This document shows, in pieces, positions 28,801 through 36,343 of a DNA stretch of 64,000 nt (the stretch's first letter is position 1; each line of letters opens with the position of its first letter). The translations under genes were made by a program, and so were the position numbers. The stretch covers positions 1,674,001-1,738,000 of the forward strand of contig JADJXD010000001.1 of the NCBI GenBank assembly GCA_016715985.1, read 5' to 3'. The stretch is from Saprospiraceae bacterium. GTDB taxonomy: Bacteria > Bacteroidota > Bacteroidia > Chitinophagales > Saprospiraceae. The notes under the pieces are model-generated. The model searched no databases. It saw only the letters and a list, made by a program, of their open reading frames with translations, and was not told the origin of the DNA.

Positions 28801-29600
28801 CGGGTTATATCCTTCCCAATACATCAATGGGTGAAGATTGTGATGATACAAATGCAGAGATCAACGCAAATACAATATGGATAGCAGACGCAGATGGTGA
28901 CGGGTTCGCGGTCAGTGCTGAAACGAAAACGCAATGCGAAAAACCTTCAGGTTATATCCTTCCCAGTACATCAATGGGTGAAGATTGTGATGATACAAGT
29001 GCAGAGATCAACCCAAATACAATATGGATAGCAGACGCAGATGGTGACGGGTTCGCGGTCAGTGCTGAAACGAAAACGCAATGCGAAAAACCTTCGGGTT
29101 ATATTCTTCCCAATACATCAATGGGTGAAGATTGTGATGATACAAGTGCAGAGATCAATCCAAATACAATATGGATAGCAGACGCAGATGGTGACGGGTT
29201 TGCAGTCAGTACTGAAAGGAAAACGCAATGCGAAAAACCTTCGGGTTATATCCTTCCCAATACATCAATGGGTGAAGATTGTGATGATACAAATGCAGAG
29301 ATCAATCCAAATGCAATTGAAATACCCAATAATGATATTGATGAGAATTGTGATGGTGAAATTTTAACCAATAATAGAGATATCTATTTGAAAAAATTTA
29401 CAATTTTTCCCAATCCTGGGGTTGACAAACTTTTTGTAAATAATTCAACAGGACAAATCGCTTTCTTAGATTCTTATGGAAATATCATAAAAAGTTTTTT
29501 TCCTTCAAATGAAGTAATTATTGAAATACATGATTTAGCTCCGGGTTTATATATAATTAAAGACGAAAGTGGTCAGTTCAAGCGGTTTATTAAGATTTGA
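25890..29600 (+). CDS. Secreted beta-propeller protein with MopE-like tandem repeats and T9SS sorting domain
   Basis: The protein has 1236 residues. The export signal is probably MTHFLLIMLFIIKFNTLM, so the true start could be the internal Met12. Residues 40-750 contain FG-GAP-like propeller blades (for example QFGNSIDMSEGRIVIGCPG and AAFGNQVKLLNDELLI). From about residue 837 to 1131 a 49-residue unit occurs six times nearly unchanged, each with the calcium-type loop DADGDGFAV and two Cys (TQCEKPSGY and GEDCDD), as in MopE-like metal-binding repeats. The chain closes with IDENCDG and a T9SS type A domain (FTIFPNPGVDKLFVNN). It follows the DUF285 gene by 58 bases, so they are likely one operon. 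Confidence 0.85.
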   Translation: MNKPGTNLRVAMTHFLLIMLFIIKFNTLMISQGCDLSLDTIFQPLGVTPTELATNSSFGKQLSLRDDIFVTNNSLLKKMQLFRINNLGLATFIKNIDFAEDIIPTGSYFSGDSLISYFNTNKIYIHKLERSENSVDLVYQNSFTIGVNGVKYLSGNNLFIPISNSSFKNNNGAILHYKINGNNVVFMDTIFAKIPKENGHLGCCNQIQLENDRLYTLESFPRTFHIFEFNGNEWIDKEFKFNNSLISNFVAIRDTVYLSLSSYFGINKSNIAKLVYQNGEWEIELLSNSSINDLGIIIPTTDEFVSHSNLYTKLSSVKKNTGNTWTINPIPTQLITPSSTYNTWAQTVVANDSFLLSSDATYGELGSNSGVIVIYKRDDNGNWKEKSALYPEKQLIYPNYLMGTNTKLFKSNILATAYSHNDSGIQTNAVYLFEKINGTYKQTIFKPTLPNINVQFGNSIDMSEGRIVIGCPGCPNGGEVYLYDKNNQGNWVETKLKEPSGVNNAAFGNQVKLLNDELLISSGSVNGTLIGDGVINGYVGRLYQFKKVNANWSASTYLLPSHTNGETYAHKIAVSDNLIGVVNTLNVSIGRILFYKLLNNSLVLLHDSIIQDPFAHYWGRDFDFKDSMAVVSAVLANNTQSLGKGKLFIFNVTETSLSYETYVPDNIPDNTLGNFGINVAIYNDKILAKNHFLSQVELLTKQNGAWMHNSVMSIQQNNASPMSVYGDTLIIGNNSFNAGSVERYTKTNILKAVCKDTTLVLYYSMPLNINPEWINDGSQGCGALQFTVNPSQITTNNLGNNTITFTIQNEESSSSCNATIRVYSDLDKDGFFNNTDCDDTNAEINPNTIWIADADGDGFAVSTETKTQCEKPSGYILPNTSMGEDCDDTNAEINPNTIWIADADGDGFAVSTETKTQCEKPSGYILPNTSMGEDCDDTNAEINPNTIWIADADGDGFAVSTETKTQCEKPSGYILPNTSMGEDCDDTNAEINANTIWIADADGDGFAVSAETKTQCEKPSGYILPSTSMGEDCDDTSAEINPNTIWIADADGDGFAVSAETKTQCEKPSGYILPNTSMGEDCDDTSAEINPNTIWIADADGDGFAVSTERKTQCEKPSGYILPNTSMGEDCDDTNAEINPNAIEIPNNDIDENCDGEILTNNRDIYLKKFTIFPNPGVDKLFVNNSTGQIAFLDSYGNIIKSFFPSNEVIIEIHDLAPGLYIIKDESGQFKRFIKI
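28401..29312 (+). repeat. Tandem repeat, 147-bp unit, six full copies plus part of a seventh
   Basis: Units start at 28401, 28548, 28695, 28842, 28989, 29136 and 29283, exactly 147 bases apart, so the frame is preserved. Copies differ at only a few positions (for example AACGCA for AATCCA, and GCGGTCAGTGCT for GCAGTCAGTACT). Such identity favours copy-number change by slippage or recombination, and the assembled number may vary between cells. Confidence 0.95.
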
Positions 29601-29870
29601 AAATCTTATTTTATAAAACAAAAATATATTTCAATGGCTATTTTACTATTGAATAACTTAATGAGCAAATTGCGATTAGCAAAATCAGTTTCAAAATTGG
29701 AATCTACTTAAAGTTCTTAAAATTAACCGATTACTTTCTCTTCCAATATAGTACCGATTTTTATTTTCCTTTTTGGATAAAAAGACCAAAAGCACCTTCT
29801 AAAAAGCCTCTCTCATATGATCACAGATTACCCATTCTATCACTCAATCCATTGCTGGCACAAGTTTAAG
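29601..29870. other. AT-rich spacer after the T9SS repeat protein
   Basis: About 270 bases downstream of the tandem-repeat gene contain no credible gene and no clear hairpin followed by T residues. The stretch then merges into the low-complexity family that begins near 29870. Confidence 0.5.
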
Positions 29871-30230
29871 TCTGTTTCAATCCTGACCTGTCTGCTCAGT
29901 ATTTGGCAGATAAATACAACTTGTGCCCACACCCCTTCACAGATCACAGATCACTCCATTACCCGATTATTTTTTGATATTCCTTTTGACTGAACAGCAA
30001 TTTGACCAACCGAACATTCGAACACCCGATCACTCCATCACCGATCACTCATTTTATCATTCACTCATTCTATCATTCACTCATTTTATCATTCACTCAT
30101 TCTATCATTCAACCATTCATTCATTCATTCCCCCTCTGCTCACCCCCGACCCTTGAAGGGGAGACCATCCCGCTATTTCAACTTCTCACTTTTCACTTTT
30201 CATTTTTCACTTTTCATTTTTCACTTTTCC
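29870..30230 (+). repeat. Low-complexity intergenic repeat block
   Basis: This block carries AGATCACAGATCACTCC, GAACATTCGAACACCCGA, TCATTCACTCATTCTATC and CACTTTTCATTTTTCAC words in turn, plus a short palindrome CCCTTGAAGGGG at about 30149. Reading frames across it are compositional artefacts. The same order of word families is found near 37.2-37.6 and 40.8-40.9 kb. Confidence 0.75.
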
Positions 30231-30231
30231 C

Positions 30232-31257
30232 TCATTCCATCGCCTCATACTCATCCGTATATATATCAACTAAAAGCACAAAAAGCGACAGTAATATCGG
30301 TCCGAAAATCACTCCCATAAATCCAAAAACATTGATACCCATGATCACTCCAAAAATAGTAACTAAAGGGTGCGTGTCCGACATGTATTTTTGCAAAGCA
30401 AATCTCGCTACATTATCAGATGTACCTATGATAAACATTCCCCACAGACCGACTCCGATACCCTGCCAGGTCAGTCCCTGCGATAACATATACACACTTA
30501 AAGGAAGGTAAGCTATGGCACTGCCTACTACCGGTATAACACTTCCGATTCCGGTCAATACACCGAATAACACAAAGTCATCCACCCCGAATATCCAGTA
30601 TCCCAACATTCCTATTAAGCCCTGGATGATAGCAACTACCGGAATTCCCAATGCATTGCTGACGATAAGATCCTGCGTTTTTCGAACTAATTTTTGTGAA
30701 TTTACTTTCTTAAAGGGTAGCCGGGTACTCATCCATATTTCGATATCTTTAAATTGATAGAGCATGAAGTACAGCAGCAGATACATCATACCGAATGATC
30801 CTATTGAATTTATAGTTGTACCCAGAAAAGCCTGCGCTATTTCCATCAAAAAATTATTGATCTTACTTACATATTCCTGATCTATAATATTGATTCCAAA
30901 CTGATTATTAATATATGAACTGATATTCAAAAAAGATTTTTTTATCATATCCGGATTCTCCATGACGATCAGAATCTTATTATACCCAAAATTGACCAAC
31001 CATGCCAATGGAGATACAATAATAATAAGTGTAGCCAAAATTAAAATAAGAGCCGCCAACCATTTTTTCCATTTACGCAATTCGACAAGTCTGATCATAA
31101 GATTTCGCAAAATGACATAAAAAGTGATAGCCCCCAGGCACGGTACAAGCAAAAAACTCAGTTCTCTGATCATAAAAACGGTCAGAACCCCAAGGATTAT
31201 CAGAAAAATAATTTGTCTGATGATATGCGCAGAAATCTGGTTTTGCATAGTTCGCAA
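30232..31257 (-). CDS. AI-2E family transporter (PF01594)
   Basis: A 341-residue inner-membrane protein of the AI-2E exporter/PerM family, with about eight predicted helices. Family features visible are YLLLYFMLYQFKDIEIWM, the GIPVVAIIQGLIGMLGYWIFG stretch split by GVDDFVLFGVLTGIGSVIPV, and the terminal GVIMGINVFGFMGVIFGPIL. Members have been proposed to move autoinducer-2 or to act as sodium/proton antiporters, so no substrate is assigned. Start could be Met1 or Met4 (MQNQISAHIIRQ). Its stop codon lies at the edge of the low-complexity block. Confidence 0.88.
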   Translation of the reverse strand: MRTMQNQISAHIIRQIIFLIILGVLTVFMIRELSFLLVPCLGAITFYVILRNLMIRLVELRKWKKWLAALILILATLIIIVSPLAWLVNFGYNKILIVMENPDMIKKSFLNISSYINNQFGINIIDQEYVSKINNFLMEIAQAFLGTTINSIGSFGMMYLLLYFMLYQFKDIEIWMSTRLPFKKVNSQKLVRKTQDLIVSNALGIPVVAIIQGLIGMLGYWIFGVDDFVLFGVLTGIGSVIPVVGSAIAYLPLSVYMLSQGLTWQGIGVGLWGMFIIGTSDNVARFALQKYMSDTHPLVTIFGVIMGINVFGFMGVIFGPILLSLFVLLVDIYTDEYEAME

Positions 31258-31506
31258 TTTTGATTGTTGGATATAATTGCAAATATATATTGAAATTGTT
31301 GATTTAGATGAAACCGTGTAATGTATTAAAGTAAGTACATAAAACTTGTTGGATATTTTGTGGTGAAAGTGTTTCTAATATATTTCTGTCGTGATAAAAA
31401 TTAACATATCTTAAGCCGACAGACAACTTTTTAAAAATCCAAACATCTGATCCTTGACGTATCTCTTTTCATAATCAAATAAAATTTAGTATCATAAAAT
31501 CGACAT
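31258..31506. other. Intergenic spacer upstream of the AI-2E gene
   Basis: This 250-base AT-rich stretch separates the divergently oriented AI-2E and fasciclin genes. No gene or consensus promoter was recognised. Confidence 0.4.
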
Positions 31507-31581
31507 AAAAAATAATCATGGTTTATTTTACCTGCCCGACTAACGTGTTCAGGCGGGTACTAACCACAATGATTATTTTTT
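31507..31581 (+). repeat. 75-bp imperfect hairpin with three nested stems
   Basis: The outer arms AAAAAATAATCAT (31507-31519) and ATGATTATTTTTT (31569-31581) are perfectly complementary. Inside them GGTT pairs with AACC, and ACCTGCC pairs with GGCGGGT through one G-T. The element lies alone between two promoters rather than after a stop codon, so it may be a small palindromic repeat rather than a terminator. Confidence 0.6.
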
Positions 31582-31651
31582 ATCAAAACCGCCTGCTACA
31601 ATTCGGGAAGGGATTCCATCTGACCATTAAAAATCAAATAAAAATAAACAC

Positions 31652-32215
31652 ATGAAAAAGTGTAGTTTTTTAATGTTTTCGTTCGCTTGTCTGCTTTTAA
31701 CCTAAAGCATGAATGTTCTGGCACAGGACACCAAAATGGTGGGTGGTGCAGCGATGTACCCCACTAAAACCATCATGGAAAATGCAGCGAATTCAAAAGA
31801 TCACACCATATTGGTTGCTGACGTACAAGCCGCCGTTTTGGTCGAAACCCTTCGGTCCGCAGGGCCATTTACTGTTTTTGCACCGGTAAATGCAGCTTTT
31901 AACAATTTGCCGGCAGGTACTGTGGAAGTATTGTTGAAACCGAAAAACAAAGCAATGCTGACAGGTGTTCTGACTTATCATGTCCTTTCAGGTAAGTTGG
32001 ATGCAAAGTCTGTCAGTGAAGCCATTCAAAAAGGAAAGGGGAATGCAGTCTTCACAACTGTGGCCGGAGGCAAACTAACCGCTGTCAAAAAAGGTAAAGA
32101 CATTTTAATGACCGATGAAAATGGTGGCATGTCCATAATTACAATCGCCGATGTGTATCAAGCGAATGGCTTGATACACGTTATTGACTCAGTCCTCCTA
32201 CCGAAATCTATGTGA
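31652..32215 (+). pseudogene. Fasciclin (FAS1) domain protein with a stop codon in its signal peptide
   Basis: A FAS1 domain protein: MENAANSKDHTILVADVQAA, AGPFTVFAPVNAAFNNLPAG, LTYHVLSGKLDAKSV and ANGLIHVIDSVLLP are canonical, and about 150 residues fit one domain. The natural start is ATG 31652, giving MKKCSFLMFSFACLLLT and, after one codon, SMNVLAQ, a typical signal peptide. That codon is TAA (31703-31705), so translation stops in the signal. A product could still begin at ATG 31709, but it would lack export. FAS1 proteins are normally exported and bind surfaces. I treat the gene as recently inactivated unless the stop is a base-calling error. Confidence 0.8.
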
Positions 32216-32273
32216 CCGGAGTCAACCTGTGCATCTTGCTGCTTCCCGGGAGAAGATAATTAATTATTTGACC

Positions 32274-32319
32274 ATACCACACAAAAATTCTTGCGTTTTC
32301 CTGCGTGGTATTTTATTTT
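32274..32319 (+). terminator. Terminator after the fasciclin gene
   Basis: ATACCAC (32274-32280) and GTGGTAT (32305-32311) form the stem, with two further inner pairs possible, followed by TTTATTTT. It sits about 60 bases after the stop. The remaining spacer to 32642 is AT-rich, and the short frame there (32383-32580) has no support. Confidence 0.65.
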
Positions 32320-32642
32320 GACTAAACTATCAGAGTTCTATGAATTATATATGGAAAAAATTAAATCATATTTGTCAGAAATATGGCAAATCATACAACA
32401 ATTAAAATATTTCGGACCAAAATCTTACATGCTATGCAAAAAGGCATTATATTTGTTCATTCTTTGAGTAGTTTTTTTTATTACTATGTACTCAGAGAAG
32501 AATTCAATCATACACCCAACGGTTTACTCAATGAAAAGTACCTTTTAATAAAAAAAAAGTGCGTTTCAGCATTAAAATAATTGTATGTTGAATTTTTGTA
32601 GTAATTTTATGTGTAATTTATTATTTAAAAACATTAATCAGT

Positions 32643-34214
32643 ATGAAAAGATTTAAACTTTTTGTCTTTCTGACCGGGATCGCAACGGGGCTGAGTGCTC
32701 AGTTTATCAATAACGGAGCGACTGTGGTGATACAAAATGGAGCCACTCTGAAAGTGGAGACCAATTTCATTAACAATACAGGTGGCATAGTGACCAATAA
32801 TGGTACCCTTGAAGTCACAGGTAATTTTGAGAACAATGATGGCGCAACCTTTAACTCTGCAGAACCTTCATTGGTGAAGTTTAGTGGTACAGTCGCATCT
32901 ACAGTAAAATCCGGAACTGCGGTTTTCAATAATGTAGAAATGGCTAAAGTATCAGCCAATACTACCTTAATAGATAACATGTCAATGGTTGGAGATCTGA
33001 ATTTTTCAGGAACTGCCAGTAAAATTGTTCTGGCAGCGAATGACCTTACCCTTGCAGCTGATTCAGATGTACTGACACCTGGCGCCAATGGTTATGTTGT
33101 CACCAATAGTACAGGAGAATTGGTCAAAGGAATCACTGTAAATGGCACCAAAGTGCTGGAAGTGGGTGATACGACAAATTATACACCGGTATCTAATGCA
33201 GTGACAGGGTCATATAATACTTCGACCATTAGTGGAAGAGTTATAGATGCGACTCATCCTGAAAAGCCAACAGAAGCAGATTCTTACATATCCCGATATT
33301 GGGAGGTAAATGCCACTAATATTACAGGTTATAACAATACTATGACCGGTACTTATGCTTCCAGCGGTGACGCTGTCGGGACTGCTACCAGAATTAAAGG
33401 CGCATCTTACGACGGTTCTGCTTGGTCTTATGCAAATGCTGCAACGGATGTACCGAACCGAACAGTTACAGGTTCTACAACTTCAGCTGCGGTGGATTTT
33501 ACAGGAATGAATGCTTTGAATAAGTTGGATATAACTGCATTTTTATTTGGCGCAATGCCCGATTTTGGAACTACCATGAATAATTTTTTACAAGTTTATG
33601 ACCCTCCATTTACACCAACTTTGTTACCTACATCTAGTCCATATGGTGCGCCAGTTAGCAATTATCCAAATATAGGTAACCCAGCAGGTGTTGCCGGAAA
33701 TATAGTTGATTGGGTTAAAGTTGAAATTAGAAGTACTAGTAACCCTGCAACCATATTGGAAACAAAATCACTTTTATTGAAAACTAATGGAAAGATTGTG
33801 GATATTAATGGTAATATACCCTACTTCAAGGACCAAAGTAACTCAGTTAGAATAGCTTTGCATCATAGAAATCATTTAGCAGTATTAAGTACAGACATTT
33901 CTGGAGCCTTCGAAGGAAAAGATGTGCCTTATGATTTTTCAGGTTCATTATCGGCAGCTCCTGCAGAATCAGGTGCACCAGATCAATTGAGACTAAAAAA
34001 TGGTAAATACTGTTTAATAAGTGGTGATTTAAATAGTGATTTATCAGCAGATGCAAATGATTTTCCATCATTTTTAACATCCTTCAATAATAGTGATTTT
34101 GACATATATGGTGTAGCAGATATGAATTTGGATGGAGTAGTTGACGCAAATGATTTTCCATACTTTTTCTATAGTTTTAATTTAAATATTTATTCTAATA
34201 TTTTAAACTTTTAA
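32643..34214 (+). CDS. Secreted repeat protein ending in dockerin-like calcium loops
   Basis: The 523-residue protein has a signal peptide (about 1-19) and an N-terminal half with INNGATVVIQNGATLKVE and FINNTGGIVTNNGTLEV, the layered beta repeats frequent in T9SS cargo. From about residue 305 onward it changes style, with VDWVKVEIRSTSNPAT, ALHHRNHLAVLSTD and finally two EF-hand-like loops, SGDLNSDLSADANDF and ADMNLDGVVDANDF. It ends without a T9SS sorting domain. The next gene begins two bases after the stop and does have such a domain. The AT content rises over the last third, which suggests a mosaic origin. Confidence 0.75.
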   Translation: MKRFKLFVFLTGIATGLSAQFINNGATVVIQNGATLKVETNFINNTGGIVTNNGTLEVTGNFENNDGATFNSAEPSLVKFSGTVASTVKSGTAVFNNVEMAKVSANTTLIDNMSMVGDLNFSGTASKIVLAANDLTLAADSDVLTPGANGYVVTNSTGELVKGITVNGTKVLEVGDTTNYTPVSNAVTGSYNTSTISGRVIDATHPEKPTEADSYISRYWEVNATNITGYNNTMTGTYASSGDAVGTATRIKGASYDGSAWSYANAATDVPNRTVTGSTTSAAVDFTGMNALNKLDITAFLFGAMPDFGTTMNNFLQVYDPPFTPTLLPTSSPYGAPVSNYPNIGNPAGVAGNIVDWVKVEIRSTSNPATILETKSLLLKTNGKIVDINGNIPYFKDQSNSVRIALHHRNHLAVLSTDISGAFEGKDVPYDFSGSLSAAPAESGAPDQLRLKNGKYCLISGDLNSDLSADANDFPSFLTSFNNSDFDIYGVADMNLDGVVDANDFPYFFYSFNLNIYSNILNF

Positions 34215-34216
34215 TA

Positions 34217-35317
34217 ATGAATACAAAAATATACTCTATATACATTTCGTTTATGTGTCTTTTTATGGGGACATTTACGTTTGCTCAACCACACATACAA
34301 ATTGAACTAATTAATCGTACCCTTTCTAATGGTGGTTTGACATATACATTTGATATTCAGGCTACTGCATTGAGTGGGTATACTGGAACTAACAGTGATT
34401 GGCTCGCAATGAGTGTTTCTTATGAAGTTGCTTTAACAGGATCACAAGCTATAACTAGTGCAACAGGAATTGTAAATGGTACTAATGCAAATTCTTTAGC
34501 ACTTCCAACATCATTTCCTGGTGGATGTGCAACATGTAAGTTTAGACTTAATTTAACTAGAACAACACAACAAGACTTAGTTATTGGGGTTCCAGTTATT
34601 TTAGGAATGGGTACTGTAAATTTTAATGAATCGGTAAGTGGAGCTACAATAGTAACACCACGAACTTTAACTAACCCACAAGGGAGTTTTTGGGCAAATG
34701 CAAACAGTGGAAGCAGACCATTTAATTTGCAATCTCCATTTGCATTACCTATTTATTTGTCTTCTTTCTCCGCTGACAAAAACGGCGAAAGAAGTGTAAA
34801 ATTGAACTGGGAGACATCTTCAGAAAAGAACAGTTCACACTTTGATATAGAAAGAACGGTGGATGGTTTATCATGGGAGACTATCGGGCAAGTAGCAGCA
34901 GCTGGCAATAGTACGGATACCCGTAATTACGGATATAATGATGATAATCTACCATTAGGCAGAAGTCTGAATAAAATATTTTACTACCGTCTTCGTATGG
35001 TAGATTTGGATAATGCTTACAAATACTCGGATATCCGTGGTGTAAACTTTACACAGAATGACAGAGGTTTTGTGAGCGTGTATCCGAATCCGGCATCCAA
35101 TTATATCAACATAGATTTATCCGGTCTGGATTTTGAACTAAACGGAACAGCCAAAATCTATATGTATGATATGAGTGGAAGATTGGTAAGACAAAAAGAT
35201 ATTATCGGTTCCGGTTTAGAACCTATGAATGTACAGGATCTTGCTGCTGATATCTACAATATTGTAGTTATTCAGGGAGATCAGAGATACACGCATAAAG
35301 TTGCAATTACACATTAA
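34217..35317 (+). CDS. Secreted protein with T9SS type A sorting domain
   Basis: The 366-residue protein has a signal peptide (MNTKIYSIYISFMCLFMGTF) and an N-terminal region of about 155 residues of unknown fold with SVSYEVALTGSQ and GGCATCKFRLNL. Residues 180-275 form an immunoglobulin-like module (LPIYLSSFSADKNGERSVK, SEKNSSHFDIERTVDGLSW) that commonly precedes T9SS domains, followed by the sorting domain VSVYPNPASNYINIDLSG with MYDMSGRLVRQ. It is transcribed with the preceding gene, two bases apart. Function beyond surface display is not apparent. Confidence 0.82.
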   Translation: MNTKIYSIYISFMCLFMGTFTFAQPHIQIELINRTLSNGGLTYTFDIQATALSGYTGTNSDWLAMSVSYEVALTGSQAITSATGIVNGTNANSLALPTSFPGGCATCKFRLNLTRTTQQDLVIGVPVILGMGTVNFNESVSGATIVTPRTLTNPQGSFWANANSGSRPFNLQSPFALPIYLSSFSADKNGERSVKLNWETSSEKNSSHFDIERTVDGLSWETIGQVAAAGNSTDTRNYGYNDDNLPLGRSLNKIFYYRLRMVDLDNAYKYSDIRGVNFTQNDRGFVSVYPNPASNYINIDLSGLDFELNGTAKIYMYDMSGRLVRQKDIIGSGLEPMNVQDLAADIYNIVVIQGDQRYTHKVAITH

Positions 35318-35362
35318 ACCACACCCTTTTTCCGACTAAATTTCAGATTAACATAGATTCTG

Positions 35363-35397
35363 AAGGGCTGAGCAGTAATGTTTCAGCCCTTTTTTAT
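35363..35397 (+). terminator. Intrinsic terminator of the secreted-protein pair
   Basis: AAGGGCTGA and TCAGCCCTT form a perfect 9-bp stem with an 11-base loop, followed by TTTTTATTT. This is a strong terminator 46 bases after the stop codon. Confidence 0.9.
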
Positions 35398-35476
35398 TTG
35401 TGTTAACATGAGTTTGATAAACAATACATTTATTTTCAATATATTATGTAGAGAAATGATAGAAGTTCCACATGAA

Positions 35477-35524
35477 ATACCCCAGAGGGGTATAATATTT
35501 GTAGCCCCGGGTTTGAACCCGGGG
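35477..35524. repeat. Paired palindromes of REP type
   Basis: ATACCCCAGAGGGGTAT (35477-35493) and CCCCGGGTTTGAACCCGGGG (35505-35524) are two perfect-arm palindromes separated by AATATTTGTAG. Paired GC-rich palindromes with an AT-rich link resemble bacterial REP/BIME elements and are typically present in many copies. Confidence 0.7.
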
Positions 35525-35663
35525 TCAAAAATGGAAATATCGCCTAATTTTGGCGTGATTTTTGCCCAAAAATGCAAAAATCATGACAAAATTATCTCGA
35601 ATTCACGTTATGTTATGTTCAGACATAATGAAGTTTTATGGTTGCTTTATTGCGGTAATTGCA

Positions 35664-35835
35664 GCGAGGGTCGTTCCTTTAGGAAATGAACCCGCCTGCT
35701 CCGAAGCGGGCAGGGGTTGCGGGATGCGAGGGTCGTTCCTTTAGGAAATGAACCCGCCTGCCTTCGGAGGCGGACAGGCCCGCCTGCTCCGAAGCGAGAA
35801 GGCCCGCCTGCTCCGAAGCGAGCAAGGGCAACGGG
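35664..35835. repeat. GC-rich nested repeats (CCCGCCTGCTCCGAAGCG)
   Basis: Two copies of a GCGAGGGTCGTTCCTTTAGG segment lie 62 bases apart, and CCCGCCTGCTCCGAAGCG or a near copy occurs four times, the last two 23 bases apart. The region is far richer in GC than its surroundings and contains self-complementary stretches. Frames across it are not genes. The remaining spacer to 35971 holds nothing recognised. Confidence 0.75.
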
Positions 35836-35971
35836 AAGCAAAAATCTTAACAATTGACTGCTTATTTGTAGGCTATATCAACTTAACTTCAGGAAAAAAT
35901 ATCCAAAACCACCCCGTTTATCAAAATTTGTTGAATTTTGCACTTAAATGATAAAATCTTAAATCAACTGT

Positions 35972-36343
35972 ATGAAACGTATTATTCAATTTAATGCATT
36001 ATTAGAGAGTCTGGCAGGAGTTGTTCTATTGCTTAGACCGGAGTGGCTGCTCATGGCAGAGAATCCGCATATACAGGGAATCGTGTTGTCTAAGCTGTAC
36101 GGAATAGCTGCGCTGACGATGGGGATATTTTCTTATATTGTCAGTAAAAATTTTCAGTTTACGTTGATGTATAAGCAATTTATATTGATGATTATCACCT
36201 TTCATCTTTTGATTGCATTTCAGATGTATAGTATCTATCAGCAGGGTATTTCTGCGTCAATGGGTGCGTTCGGATTACATTTGGCGGTAGCGATGATCAT
36301 GGCTGTCATTTATTTAAGAGATTTTCAAAAATTTAAAGCATGA
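35972..36343 (+). CDS. Small four-helix membrane protein
   Basis: A 123-residue protein with four hydrophobic segments (about residues 10-28, 42-60, 66-88 and 98-116). I do not recognise the family. The stop overlaps the tesB start by four bases (ATGA), so the two are translationally coupled. Confidence 0.6.
   Translation: MKRIIQFNALLESLAGVVLLLRPEWLLMAENPHIQGIVLSKLYGIAALTMGIFSYIVSKNFQFTLMYKQFILMIITFHLLIAFQMYSIYQQGISASMGAFGLHLAVAMIMAVIYLRDFQKFKA

Noticed and set aside
28401..29312. Regular 147-bp repeats could be taken for a CRISPR-like array
   Set aside because: There are no unique spacers, the units are contiguous and all stay in the reading frame of a surface protein.
30002..30511. Reading frame of about 170 codons across the low-complexity block
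   Set aside because: It consists of simple-sequence words and then runs antisense through the AI-2E gene.
32383..32580. Frame of 65 codons before the 523-residue gene
   Set aside because: AT-rich, no recognised domain, no ribosome binding site; most likely chance.
35562..35951. Frames across the GC-rich repeat island
   Set aside because: Their sequences are the repeats translated; there is no ribosome binding site or homology.
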